The notes under the pieces were generated by a model. The model was not told where the DNA came from. It saw nothing but the letters and a program-made list of their open reading frames with translations, and did no database searches. The position numbers and the translations under genes were made by a program. A stretch of 64,000 bases of DNA from an uncultured Eubacterium sp. Its GTDB lineage: Bacteria > Bacillota > Clostridia > Lachnospirales > Lachnospiraceae. Where the stretch lies: assembly GCA_910583555.1 (NCBI GenBank), contig CAJTXO010000004.1:62001-126000 (forward strand), written 5' to 3'. Positions 8,223 to 17,521 of this stretch are shown here, in pieces; the first letter of the stretch is position 1; each line of letters starts with the position of its first letter.

Positions 8223-8271
8223 CCTGTGTTACCTCCATCTGATTGATCCGTCTGCCGGACCCGGTTATTGC

Positions 8272-9660
8272 TTATTGATCGACAAAATCGTCCTCGTTTA
8301 TTTTATCCGGATTTACGATGATATGATCGAAATTCGATATCCCGCCTTTCGTATCGGAAGAAATAATCGTATACTCGTTGTTTTCGTAAATCTTTTCAAT
8401 CTTCCTGAACTGGCAGTAACCCGTATTGGCGCAATATACGCCATCGACTTTGATCACATCCTGAAGTGTATAGGGTTTGCCATCTGCCGGATCCTTGATC
8501 ACGTCTCCCGGCTTCAGGATGGACGGATCTGCACAGTATTTTCCATCTGAAACGGAGCAGTTTTTTAATGAGGTAAATACTTCCTTGCTGCCGCCGTTTT
8601 CGTCGTACACCACTTTGATCACTCCCTTTTCCTCCCCGTTTCCACCGACTTCCGTCATGTGCTCTGGGACGAGGGTCAGTTCTTTCGATAAAATAGAGGA
8701 ATTGGGGATCTTGAAACCGCTCGCCGCGTTCAGGTTCAGCTCGATATCGAGAAACCGGTCGCTCAAATACCGTTCCATAAAACGTGACGTCGTGAGGACG
8801 GCAAACGTATACCCGCCATGCTCATCCAGCGACAGGCTGACGGGAAATGAAATATTGTCTTTTTTCACCGTGATCCGCAGCGTCGAAGAATCTTTGATCT
8901 TTTCATATAAACTGTCGGAAACCGGGATAACGATGTTCCATTCCTCATTGGTAACCAGCTTATACACCGGTGTCCCCGCCTCGATCCTTTCAGAAGAACG
9001 GATGAGCGTCCGTCCGACTTCCGAACCCTGTTCAAAAAAATCTGCCGTCACATCGTCGGCTTTCGTGTTCTCATAACCATCGATACAGTAAGAAATGATG
9101 CCGGAGGCCTGCGCGCGCGACCGCACAAAATCGCCCTTCATGTTATTTTCCGACATCCTTTTTTTCAGATCGCTGTACAGATTGTTGCGGCTCTGTTCAA
9201 AAATAGAATTTTCGATGCTGTAATGAAAGTCCCTGACCTTATAAAAAGCGGCGGGATTGTAACTGACATAATAATCCTGAATGACCTCGCGCAATTTGGC
9301 GATATCACTTGCCGTCGTGGCGGAACCTGGCTCCACCTGGTTGAGAAGTTCGCTGACGGCCCCCGTGCTGTCGATCGTATAGATCACTTCGTTTTTTCCG
9401 ACTTTACTCTGGTCGGCGTGATAAAAATTTACATAACCGCCCTCGTCTGCCGACACTACGGTTTCTTCGCGCGTGATGAATCCCGTGATCGTGCTGTCGT
9501 CGGCAATACTCGTTTCATTCACCTCGTATATGCTGATATGCTCTTTGCTGAAATAATTCCAGGCAACTGCAGCGACATATACAATGATGATGCATAAGAT
9601 CATCGTGGCAACCTTTGGCCGAAATGGTTTTTTATATTGAATAATCTTTTTGTTTGCCAA
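8272..9660 (-). CDS. HlyD-like membrane-anchored adaptor protein
   Basis: 462 residues, with a TTG start at 9660 and AAGGAAGGG upstream; no in-frame ATG fits better. One membrane segment at about 17-37 follows a basic N-terminus. Residues ~50-110 look like the biotinyl-lipoyl half-motif of HlyD/efflux adaptors (TGFITREETVVSADEGGYVNF), then a helical region and beta-rich barrel-like domains. No ABC transporter partner is adjacent. The constant position next to yggS-sepF suggests a role in envelope or division rather than in drug efflux, but this is inference. Confidence 0.65.
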   Translation of the reverse strand: MANKKIIQYKKPFRPKVATMILCIIIVYVAAVAWNYFSKEHISIYEVNETSIADDSTITGFITREETVVSADEGGYVNFYHADQSKVGKNEVIYTIDSTGAVSELLNQVEPGSATTASDIAKLREVIQDYYVSYNPAAFYKVRDFHYSIENSIFEQSRNNLYSDLKKRMSENNMKGDFVRSRAQASGIISYCIDGYENTKADDVTADFFEQGSEVGRTLIRSSERIEAGTPVYKLVTNEEWNIVIPVSDSLYEKIKDSSTLRITVKKDNISFPVSLSLDEHGGYTFAVLTTSRFMERYLSDRFLDIELNLNAASGFKIPNSSILSKELTLVPEHMTEVGGNGEEKGVIKVVYDENGGSKEVFTSLKNCSVSDGKYCADPSILKPGDVIKDPADGKPYTLQDVIKVDGVYCANTGYCQFRKIEKIYENNEYTIISSDTKGGISNFDHIIVNPDKINEDDFVDQ

Positions 9661-9691
9661 AAAATATCATTCCCTTCCTTAGGAGCAAACG

Positions 9692-10090
9692 CTATGAACG
9701 CACGAGTTCGCGCCAGTCCAGATCTCCCCGCTCCAGTGCTTTGATCAGCAGTTCGGCAGAAGCCACGTTTGTCGCCAACGGGATGTTGTGGACGTCGCAC
9801 AGTTGGAACACGGTTGTAACTTCCGGTTCATGTGATTTTTTCGTCAGCGGATCCCGCAAAAAAATGACGAGGTCGATTTCGTTGCTCTCAATCTGCGCTC
9901 CCAACTGCTTTTCGCCTCCCAAATGTCCGGCCAGATACTTATGGATGCTTAAATTCGTCACCTCTTCTACGAGCCTTCCCGTCGTCTCCGTTGCGTAAAT
10001 ATCATGTTTGCTCAGGATCCCCCGGTAAGCGATACAAAAATTCTGCATTAGTATTTTTTTGGAATCATGTGCAATTAACCCAATATTCAT
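9692..10090 (-). CDS. mgsA: Methylglyoxal synthase-like protein
   Basis: 132 residues from the ATG at 10090 (MNIGLIAHDSKK), chosen over upstream ATGs at 10102 and 10120 because family members begin with this strand and GGAG lies 6 nt before it. The fold matches methylglyoxal synthase, which turns dihydroxyacetone phosphate into methylglyoxal: IAHD at 6-9, YATETTG at 32-38, LGGEKQLGA at 57-65, FLRDPL at 77-82 and SHEPEV at 86-91. Compared with E. coli and Bacillus enzymes, the catalytic Asp of GGDQQ is Glu60, the Asp of H-x-P-D is Glu90, and the Gly of ATGTTG is Glu. Activity is therefore uncertain. Confidence 0.75.
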   Translation of the reverse strand: MNIGLIAHDSKKILMQNFCIAYRGILSKHDIYATETTGRLVEEVTNLSIHKYLAGHLGGEKQLGAQIESNEIDLVIFLRDPLTKKSHEPEVTTVFQLCDVHNIPLATNVASAELLIKALERGDLDWRELVRS

Positions 10091-10134
10091 ACTCTTCTCC
10101 ATTCCTGCGCCGAAGAACATTTTCCCACGCGCAT

Positions 10135-11337
10135 CTACTTGATAGTCAGGCTGTCCACAAAACTGCTGTTACTCCCGCGGTTCGGCTGTATTCCGATATT
10201 AATGAGTATCCCGACTGCCATCGAACTGCTCATCAGAGAAGACAGGCCGTTGCTCAAAAATGGAAGTGGAAGTCCCGTATTTGGCAGGATCGAGGTCGCT
10301 ACCCCGATGTTAAAAAAGATCTGGAAACAAAACATGGAACCAATGCCGATCGCGATCATCATCCCCATATAATCTTTGGCCCGTTTCGCCGCCAGAAAGC
10401 ATTTGATGATAATGACGGACAATAGTGCCAAAATGACCATACAGCCGATAAACCCGAATTCTTCACTGATCGGCGTCCAAATGAAATCACTTTCGGTGAC
10501 GCTGACCGAGTTGTAATTCCTGCTCTCCGCCGCGTCTTCCAACAGCCGTTTTCCATACAATTTTCCGGAGGCGATGGATAGTACCGAGTTGTTCTGCTGG
10601 TACATCGTATCGAGCGCCTGCGCATCCGGATTCAGCCATCCGGTGATCCGCTTGAGCTGGTATTTATCCAAAAGAAGCTGGTTCGGCTGGAAAATATACC
10701 AGACCAGAAAACCACTGACCGGCACGAGGACGGCGATCACCGGTCCTAATATCTTTCTGCCAATCCCGGACGACAAAAGCATCATAGCGAGCACTACGAT
10801 GATGACAACGCTGGATGAAAGGTCCGACTGTACGAGGATGAAACTGGTAGGTAAAAACGCGATCAGACACGCGAGAAAAAATGTCTGGAACGTTTGAAGC
10901 TTCTCCCTCCGGTAGACAAAAAAAGCAGCCAGTGACAGGATCACGACGATCTTACACAGCTCAGACGGCTGTAGATTAAATACTTTAAAGTCCAGCCAGC
11001 GGTACGAATCGGTATTCAGCGTCGTGCCGAGCGGTGAAAACCGCGTGCAGGCAACTAAAATGGTAGTAACGATATAAAGCAGCGGGACATACGTACAAAT
11101 GGTATGATAATCAATGAGCGAAAACACGACAATGATAAACAGACCCGCTGCAACAGTGAAAATCTGGCGTTTCAACGAGCCGACATGATGATTCTGTACA
11201 TTCAATATGGATAAAATATAGGAACTGATCAGAGATAAAGCCAGCACGACAATTACAAGCGCGATATCGTAGTTCCGCCAGTTATATCTCTTTGATGTTA
11301 ACCAAATACGTGCTTTTTCTTTTATTTTATTTCCCAT
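10135..11337 (-). CDS. rodA: SEDS-family peptidoglycan polymerase (RodA/FtsW)
   Basis: About 400 residues, taking the ATG at 11337; a TTG at 11355 is the alternative, and neither has a strong ribosome site. About ten hydrophobic segments are visible. SEDS signatures include the VQSDLSSSVV region with the catalytic-site Asp, and a C-terminal NTGLPLPFLSNGLSSL block. SEDS proteins polymerise lipid II and pair with a class B PBP, here the mrdA product four genes upstream. The link to mre/min genes favours RodA (elongation) over FtsW. Confidence 0.88.
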   Translation of the reverse strand: MGNKIKEKARIWLTSKRYNWRNYDIALVIVVLALSLISSYILSILNVQNHHVGSLKRQIFTVAAGLFIIVVFSLIDYHTICTYVPLLYIVTTILVACTRFSPLGTTLNTDSYRWLDFKVFNLQPSELCKIVVILSLAAFFVYRREKLQTFQTFFLACLIAFLPTSFILVQSDLSSSVVIIVVLAMMLLSSGIGRKILGPVIAVLVPVSGFLVWYIFQPNQLLLDKYQLKRITGWLNPDAQALDTMYQQNNSVLSIASGKLYGKRLLEDAAESRNYNSVSVTESDFIWTPISEEFGFIGCMVILALLSVIIIKCFLAAKRAKDYMGMMIAIGIGSMFCFQIFFNIGVATSILPNTGLPLPFLSNGLSSLMSSSMAVGILINIGIQPNRGSNSSFVDSLTIK

Positions 11338-11366
11338 GATATTTTCACTTACCAATCACTTATCGC

Positions 11367-11639
11367 TTATTTTGACTGTTTCATGCTGACGATCGGGATA
11401 TTCGCATAAAGGGCGGGTACCGAACCATTATTTCCTTCTGATTCTGTCTGCTCTATTTTGATATCCAGACCGTCCTGATCGATCTCCACGTACTTCGAAA
11501 GTACGCGGATAATGTCGTTTTTGATCTGCTCCATCAGCTCGGGCGAACAGTTCGCGCGATCTGAAACAAGTACGAGTTTCAAGCGGTCTTTGGCGACATT
11601 TCCCGACGATTTCCTTCGAAAAAAATCTGAAATTCCCAT
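11367..11639 (-). CDS. minE: Cell division topological specificity factor MinE
   Basis: 90 residues. The N-terminal amphipathic and contact region (MGISDFFRRKSSGNVAKDRLKLVLVSDR) contains the classic AKxRLKxVLxxDR motif that binds MinD and stimulates its ATPase; the C-terminal dimer domain follows. It lies directly after minD. AAGGGGA precedes the ATG. A MinE as well as DivIVA implies both oscillating and polar control components in one organism, as in some Clostridia. Confidence 0.95.
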   Translation of the reverse strand: MGISDFFRRKSSGNVAKDRLKLVLVSDRANCSPELMEQIKNDIIRVLSKYVEIDQDGLDIKIEQTESEGNNGSVPALYANIPIVSMKQSK

Positions 11640-11658
11640 AGTGGTGATATCCCCTTTT

Positions 11659-12450
11659 CTAGTTGTTTTTAAATTTGTTCTTAATCTTAGAGAAAAATCC
11701 GCTGTTTTTTGTCAGATCCAAAAAAGGAACCTCTTCTCCCATGATCCGTTTACATATATTTTCAAATGCCTGTCCGGCCATCGTCCTCGTACCAACGAGC
11801 GGTTCTCCCTGATTGGTCGATACGACGATGCTCTCGTCGTCCGGCACGATACCGAGCAGATCAATGGCGAGGATCTCCACAACATCATCACTGGACATCA
11901 TATCGCCCCGTTTCACCATATCGGCGCGCAGACGGTTGACGACAAGCTCCACCTTTTTCACGTCATTCGCGTTCAAAAGGCCGATGATCCGGTCCGCATC
12001 CCGGACAGCGGATACTTCCGGCGTCGTCACGACAAGTGCGCGGTTTGCCCCGGCGATCGCGTTTTGGAATCCCTGTTCGATCCCGGCCGGACAATCCAGC
12101 AATATGTAATCAAATTCATCTTTTAATTCTTCGGTCAGTTTTGCCATCTGCTCCGGTGAAACAGCGGTCTTATCCCTTGTCTGGGCAGAGGGGAGCAGAT
12201 AGAGGTTCGGATACCGCTTGTCCTTGATCAACGCCTGTTTGATCCTGCAGTTTCCTTCTATTACATCGACAAGATTGTACACGATACGGTTTTCGAGTCC
12301 CATTACCACATCGAGGTTGCGCAGTCCGATGTCTGTATCGATCAGCACGACTTTCTTTCCTTCCTTTGCTAATCCGGTACCTACGTTTGCCGTCGTAGTT
12401 GTTTTACCTACACCGCCTTTTCCGGAGGTGATAACAATTACTTCACTCAT
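11659..12450 (-). CDS. minD: Septum site-determining ATPase MinD
   Basis: 263 residues. The deviant Walker A SGKGGVGKTTTT at 9-20 carries the signature Lys (K11), and switch regions DTDIGLRNLDVVMG and DCPAGIEQG follow. The C-terminal end (SKIKNKFKNN) is basic and amphipathic and forms the membrane-targeting sequence. MinD dimers bind membrane with ATP and recruit MinC or MinE. It sits between minC and minE. Confidence 0.97.
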   Translation of the reverse strand: MSEVIVITSGKGGVGKTTTTANVGTGLAKEGKKVVLIDTDIGLRNLDVVMGLENRIVYNLVDVIEGNCRIKQALIKDKRYPNLYLLPSAQTRDKTAVSPEQMAKLTEELKDEFDYILLDCPAGIEQGFQNAIAGANRALVVTTPEVSAVRDADRIIGLLNANDVKKVELVVNRLRADMVKRGDMMSSDDVVEILAIDLLGIVPDDESIVVSTNQGEPLVGTRTMAGQAFENICKRIMGEEVPFLDLTKNSGFFSKIKNKFKNN

Positions 12451-12513
12451 GTTGTTTTACCTATCCTTTCCTTCTTGCAAATCTTATTCATTGTACCATA
12501 CAATACAATATTT

Positions 12514-13176
12514 TTAAAGAGAAATATCTTTCAGGACATCGCGGTCCAAAGGTTCAATATAGATATTTCCATCTTGTGAAAACGCTATTTTTGTCTCAGA
12601 TTCCACTTTCTTTTTTTCATCCGGACTTCTGGCGATCACGTCGCCGATGCGGATCTGGTTCGGACTCATGTGAAGAGCCACCACAAAGGAATTGCTCCTT
12701 CCGGAGGCGCCGGCATACACATTTCCCAGCAGTTTTCCCAAAATGACGACATTTCCCGCCGACACGACCTGTGCGCCGGCATTGACGTCTCCTAAAATGA
12801 CGATGCTCGTATCAAACTCGAGTACCTGGCCGGAACGCAGCGTTCCCTTGTAAAACTGCCCCGTGTTCGTATTCATGGCCATCAGCTTCTCCTCGAGTGT
12901 CTTGCTGAAATAAGCTTCCCGCTCCGCGTTGTCATCAATGACGCAGACGACGTCGAGATCAGAATTTTCCGTGATACAGTCCACCAGCTTGAGCTGGTCG
13001 TCATCGCTCAATTTTCTGCCTTCAAAAGAAAGGGCGATCTGGGCGTTTCCCAGAAATCCGGCGGACGAGCGGAACTTCTCACTCACTTTTTCCAACAGTT
13101 CCGGAAACGGAAGTTCATCGCTTACATGCACGATGATGCCGGATTTTGTTCCCTTTATGACTACAGGGTTCTTCAT
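12514..13176 (-). CDS. minC: Septum formation inhibitor MinC
   Basis: 220 residues from the ATG at 13176, which has GAGGAG 4 nt upstream; earlier in-frame starts would overlap that site. The N-terminal domain (1-100) inhibits FtsZ assembly. The C-terminal right-handed beta-helix (about 110-200) has G-D-V-N-A-G-A-Q-V and G-K-L-L-G-x-V-Y-A-G-A repeats that bind MinD. It begins 37 nt after mrdA. Confidence 0.93.
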   Translation of the reverse strand: MKNPVVIKGTKSGIIVHVSDELPFPELLEKVSEKFRSSAGFLGNAQIALSFEGRKLSDDDQLKLVDCITENSDLDVVCVIDDNAEREAYFSKTLEEKLMAMNTNTGQFYKGTLRSGQVLEFDTSIVILGDVNAGAQVVSAGNVVILGKLLGNVYAGASGRSNSFVVALHMSPNQIRIGDVIARSPDEKKKVESETKIAFSQDGNIYIEPLDRDVLKDISL

Positions 13177-13213
13177 ACTTCTCCTCATTTCTTTATTATA
13201 TTGCGCCTGCGGA

Positions 13214-16108
13214 TCAGTCGGCAAAACCGCCTGATGTTCCCGCTGTGCTCGTCGCCGTATTTTTCAAAAGTTTCTTTCTCGACGACTCATCAAAATAGTA
13301 CTTATAAATATTGCTGGCTAACAATGCCGCGTTGCTCGAAGTAAACGCGTTCGGTATAACGACGGTTACCGCGATCTCAGGTGACTCATAAGGCGCGTAC
13401 GATACAAATAGGGCGTGGTTTGGCTCGTTTGCGCTGATCTGCGCCGTACCGGTCTTTCCTGCCACCTTCACGGGAACGCTCTGGAAGATCGATTTCAAGC
13501 TGCTACTCTCATTGACAACCATATACATTCCCTTTTGGATGGCATCCAGCGTACTGCTCTGGATGTCCAGCTTGTTCCTTATTTTTGCTTTATTTGTTTT
13601 CTGTTTGTCTTTGGCAATATTTTTTATACTGTCGATCAGCGTCAGGTCAAAACAGGTTCCCCCGTTCGCAATCGTAGATACATATCTGGCAATCTGCACC
13701 GGCGTGTAACTGTTCGTGCCCTGTCCGATCGAGGATCTCACGGCGTCACTGTCGGAAACGGTCGGATCGGCTTCGGACAGTTCGATGCCGGACGTATTTG
13801 TAAATCCATAAATATCGGCATATTTTTTCAGTTTCTTTAAGCCCCGCTCATGGTTGATCGCGCCGCCGGTCTTTCCGCTCAGACGATATCCCATCTCATA
13901 GAAAAAGTAGTTACAGGAGTGCTGGATCGCCTGTGACACGTTAATCGTTCCGTGGCTGTACTTACTCCAGCATTTCGGCGGATTCGGCTGATACTTATCA
14001 AATACGACATGGTCGGTCACTGTGGAATAGGGGTCGATCGCGCCCTCTTCTAACGCCGCGGTGGCGACGACCATTTTATAAGTGGAACCGGGAGCGGTCT
14101 TCTGCTGCGTCGCCCGGTTTAAAAGCGGGGACGCGGAATTTACATTGATTTTTGAAAAATAATCGGTATCGACCGAATTGGCAAATTTATTGTTGTCATA
14201 ACTCGGGTAGGATACGAGCACTTTCACCTTCCCGGTCTTCGGGTCGGTAATAACGACCGAAGCCGCGCACGGTGTCAATCCCAGCTCACCGGGAGCGATT
14301 TCCAGCGACTTGATCTTTGACTTCAAAAAACTGAAGGGGGAAACGCTTCCCGCGCGCAGTTTTGAAACCTGCGTCTTATTTTTTTTCAAATACCCCTGCT
14401 CGTACAGTAACAGACAGACTTCACGGCCGCTGATCGTGTCTTCATAGATCAGCGTATGATAAATCTTTTTGTCAAACGAGAGATCATCCGACAGCACTTC
14501 AAAAATATAGTCATACATTTTTTGATAAATCTCTTCCGTGCTGTAATAATCGTCCCCGACATCGAGCGCGTTCAGATCGATCCAGTTGTTGGAGATCGCA
14601 TGGATGAGGAATTTACTCAGGCTCAATTTGCCATCCGCGTAGTCGTTATAAACCTGGTCGGACTTGTCCATCTTATCGGACGAAATGATCTCTTCCTGAC
14701 GGAGCATCGAATAAATATGATCCAAATATTCATTCATCGTCTCCGACAGATCTTTCCCCGGCGTGGCGTAATTATATTTCAAATATTGTTTCAGCGTCCG
14801 CAGCGTCGTGTTTTTCGCGGAAGTAAATTTCTCCTGGATATTTTTCTCCAGCGAGGAAGCGTCCGCAGCGGAAAATTTCGATATATCGACGAGGCCGTTT
14901 TCAATGATCGCGCAGTATACGTCATAAATGGGAATGCGGATATCATCTGCCTTTTTCCCCTTCGATCCCGCGCTTTTGCTGTTATTGAGCTTAGAGATCA
15001 AAACGCCGGCGATCGCCTTCTCTGTCAATTTGTACACCGCTTTCTGCAGTTCTGAATCAATCGTCAGGTAAATGTCACTTCCGGCCACGGCATCCACATG
15101 ATCCTTCGTCTCCACGATGCGGGAACTGTTGTCGATCACAAGCGTATCGCTGCCTTTCCTGCCGCGCAGCTGCTCTTCGTAAGAACTCTCGATCCCCGTC
15201 TTACCGATCTGGTCGGCGGCCGTATAGGTCTTGTCATCCTTTTCTTTTCTGGCAGCCAGTGATTCCGAGGAGATCAGTCCGGTATAGCCGATGATGTGCG
15301 AGAAGAACTCGCTGTCATAGTAAACCCGTTTGGCATCCTCGCTCACTTCGACACCTGTCAGCTCCGCCGAATTTTCCTTGATGGCGGCGACTGTTTCCGG
15401 GGACACATCGGAACTGATCGTAACCGGTTCATATTTCTGATACGTTTTCATCATGAGCGCGTAGCGGATGGCCATGATCTTGATCGCTGTCGCGTCATCG
15501 TAATCCGGCTCTTTTTTTGCCCTCTCTTCGTCCGTTGTCTCTTCGCCTGTCAGCGGATCAAAGAAGTGGATCTTGTTTGTTTGTGTCGAAGTCCGTATAT
15601 AGCGGAAACAATCCTCAGCGCTCATGTTTTTCTGCTCTTCTGACAATTCGTCCACAGTTTTATAATAATAGATCTCGCGCTTAAAACGCAATTGCGCGTT
15701 TTTGTCTACGTTAAACTTAAATTTGCCTTTTTTCGTGATTTCGATTGGAAATTCCACCGAAACTTTATCGCCGTGTTTTTCGATGAGGGCTATCGCCTTT
15801 AAGATCACCTCATTGAGCTCTTTATTCGTTTTGAGTTCCCCGGTATCCTCAATGGTGATCGCGTAGCTCTGTTCATTGGTGGCAAGAAGGTTTCCTTTGC
15901 AGTCGAAGATCTTTCCGCGGGAGCTTTTTTGTGTTTTCACTTTTTCGTTTCTTATCGTCGCCTTTTCATCGTAAGCCTCGCCCTGTACGATCTGCAGATA
16001 AAACAGACGCGCCACCAGTATGCTGAACAAAATGACATACACGATAAGCAGGGAAATAATTCGCGATTTTACAAGTGTTTTCAGGTAATCCCATATCGCA
16101 GAAATCAA
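13214..16108 (-). CDS. mrdA: Penicillin-binding protein 2 (elongasome transpeptidase) with large insertion
   Basis: About 964 residues. No ATG exists near the start; the TTG at 16108 has AGGAGG 7 nt upstream and is preferred over the TTG at 16114. A membrane anchor (about 20-42) is followed by the PBP dimerisation domain and a transpeptidase domain with S677-TYK, S733-CN and K887-TG (numbering from the TTG at 16114). The protein is some 250 residues longer than E. coli PBP2. A helical insertion of roughly 230 residues (about 370-610) lies between the L-T-I-D-S-E-L-Q-K strand and the V-V-I-T-D-P-K-T-G-K strand. It works with the SEDS protein encoded downstream. Confidence 0.93.
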   Translation of the reverse strand: MISAIWDYLKTLVKSRIISLLIVYVILFSILVARLFYLQIVQGEAYDEKATIRNEKVKTQKSSRGKIFDCKGNLLATNEQSYAITIEDTGELKTNKELNEVILKAIALIEKHGDKVSVEFPIEITKKGKFKFNVDKNAQLRFKREIYYYKTVDELSEEQKNMSAEDCFRYIRTSTQTNKIHFFDPLTGEETTDEERAKKEPDYDDATAIKIMAIRYALMMKTYQKYEPVTISSDVSPETVAAIKENSAELTGVEVSEDAKRVYYDSEFFSHIIGYTGLISSESLAARKEKDDKTYTAADQIGKTGIESSYEEQLRGRKGSDTLVIDNSSRIVETKDHVDAVAGSDIYLTIDSELQKAVYKLTEKAIAGVLISKLNNSKSAGSKGKKADDIRIPIYDVYCAIIENGLVDISKFSAADASSLEKNIQEKFTSAKNTTLRTLKQYLKYNYATPGKDLSETMNEYLDHIYSMLRQEEIISSDKMDKSDQVYNDYADGKLSLSKFLIHAISNNWIDLNALDVGDDYYSTEEIYQKMYDYIFEVLSDDLSFDKKIYHTLIYEDTISGREVCLLLYEQGYLKKNKTQVSKLRAGSVSPFSFLKSKIKSLEIAPGELGLTPCAASVVITDPKTGKVKVLVSYPSYDNNKFANSVDTDYFSKINVNSASPLLNRATQQKTAPGSTYKMVVATAALEEGAIDPYSTVTDHVVFDKYQPNPPKCWSKYSHGTINVSQAIQHSCNYFFYEMGYRLSGKTGGAINHERGLKKLKKYADIYGFTNTSGIELSEADPTVSDSDAVRSSIGQGTNSYTPVQIARYVSTIANGGTCFDLTLIDSIKNIAKDKQKTNKAKIRNKLDIQSSTLDAIQKGMYMVVNESSSLKSIFQSVPVKVAGKTGTAQISANEPNHALFVSYAPYESPEIAVTVVIPNAFTSSNAALLASNIYKYYFDESSRKKLLKNTATSTAGTSGGFAD

Positions 16109-16110
16109 AG

Positions 16111-16617
16111 TCAATCCTCCTCTCTTTTCTTCATCAGGTAATTCTCAAGTATATTAAGGAGACGGAATACAACAACTGCCAAAAGCATCGTATAGATCAT
16201 CTCGGGTAGGATCACGGTAAGGAAATAGAACTTAAAATCAAGCCGTCCCCGCACGAGAAACTCCGTCACATAATAGTAAATACTATAGGCAAAATCACTG
16301 ATGCCGACAAGGACACAGGGAAGTATGTAATTATCGGTAAAATATACCTTCTGGCTGTGCCCGCACAGAAATCCGATCGTCATCAGGCCGAACGCGTAAA
16401 GTCCGACTACGGTTCCGTACATCATATCGGAAAGGAGTCCACAAAAGAAACCGATCAAAAGACCGGAAGTCCTTCCTCTCATATAGGCGTAGCACACGAC
16501 CAGGATGAGCATGATGTTAGGCGCCACATCCGCCAGCTTGAGCGACTGGAACGTCGTTGTCCATAATATAAAAGCAAGCACGATAATAATAATCGTTGAT
16601 AGTCTTCGTTTAATCAT
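16111..16617 (-). CDS. mreD: Rod shape-determining protein MreD
   Basis: 168 residues from the ATG at 16617; an ATG at 16635 is also possible. It is a hydrophobic protein with about five membrane segments and the P-N-I-M-L-I-L-V-V-C-Y-A-Y-M-R-G pattern typical of Firmicute MreD. It overlaps the 3' end of mreC by 8 bp, which suggests translational coupling. It is part of the MreBCD elongasome. Confidence 0.9.
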   Translation of the reverse strand: MIKRRLSTIIIIVLAFILWTTTFQSLKLADVAPNIMLILVVCYAYMRGRTSGLLIGFFCGLLSDMMYGTVVGLYAFGLMTIGFLCGHSQKVYFTDNYILPCVLVGISDFAYSIYYYVTEFLVRGRLDFKFYFLTVILPEMIYTMLLAVVVFRLLNILENYLMKKREED

Positions 16618-17488
16618 ACTTCTTGATATCCTCATTTTCCGATGAATCTTTTAACGTCGTAATGACAAGGACAGATTCGAGTTTATCAAAAGATACGACC
16701 GGTGTCAGCTGTGCCGATTTTGACAATCCATCGGATTCGTCCTTGATATTCGAAACATACCCGACGAGCAGGCCGGGAAGGAATTTATCGCTGATGCGCG
16801 ATGTGACGACCGAATCTCCGTCTTTTGCCTCCGTGGAATTGCTGATCATCGTAATGTCAATGAACCCTTTGTAGATGCTCTGCATGTTCCCCTTCACCAT
16901 ACATGTCTCCCCGGTGCTGTCAAACATGGCGCTGACATTACTCTTGTCATCGATGATCCCGCGCACTTTCGCGTAGTGTCTTCCCACTTCCGAAACGATG
17001 CCTACCAGGCCGTCCCCGGCGATGACGTTCATATCCACGTCCACGCCGTCGTCTTTTCCCTTGTCGATCGTAAACAGCCGGAACCAGTTATTTCCGTCCC
17101 GCCCGATGACGGTGGCAGCCACCTTCGGATAGTCCGGGTACTGCTGATCCAGTTCGTACAGTTCCCGGAAATTATCGAGATTGCTGTTTTCATTGGCAAG
17201 GATCTTATTGTCATAGTTCAGGGCATCGATCTTTTCTTTCAGCTGCTTATTTTCCTGTAACAGTCTTTCTTTCGAATCCAGCAGCTCCATCTTATCGGAA
17301 AGATATTTCCCGACCCGGTTGATCCCGCTCTGCATCGGAGAAACCACATCTCCCACTGCCGATTTGAAGCCGGCGAACTGTTTTGAAAATTTAAAACTCA
17401 GCACGACGAGCAGCGCGCAGAGGATACTGAGGAAAATATAAATGTATTTCGGGTGAAACGAGGGTCCTCTTTTCCGTTTATTTTTCAT
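16610..17488 (-). CDS. mreC: Rod shape-determining protein MreC
   Basis: 292 residues taking the ATG at 17488 with GGAG upstream; an ATG at 17509 is the alternative. It has a basic cytoplasmic tail, one membrane helix (about 18-38), a coiled coil (about 60-105), then the beta-barrel MreC domain with VIGRDGNNWFRLFTIDKGKDDGV and GLVGIV. It scaffolds the elongation machinery outside the membrane and links MreB to PBP2. Confidence 0.93.
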   Translation of the reverse strand: MKNKRKRGPSFHPKYIYIFLSILCALLVVLSFKFSKQFAGFKSAVGDVVSPMQSGINRVGKYLSDKMELLDSKERLLQENKQLKEKIDALNYDNKILANENSNLDNFRELYELDQQYPDYPKVAATVIGRDGNNWFRLFTIDKGKDDGVDVDMNVIAGDGLVGIVSEVGRHYAKVRGIIDDKSNVSAMFDSTGETCMVKGNMQSIYKGFIDITMISNSTEAKDGDSVVTSRISDKFLPGLLVGYVSNIKDESDGLSKSAQLTPVVSFDKLESVLVITTLKDSSENEDIKKYD

Positions 17489-17521
17489 ATCAAACAGGCT
17501 CCATTCCAATCACTATTCAAT

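Noticed and set aside
14456..15055. Long plus-strand open frame antisense to mrdA
   Set aside because: It is the mirror of a well-supported gene, has no ribosome site and shows no recognisable protein features.
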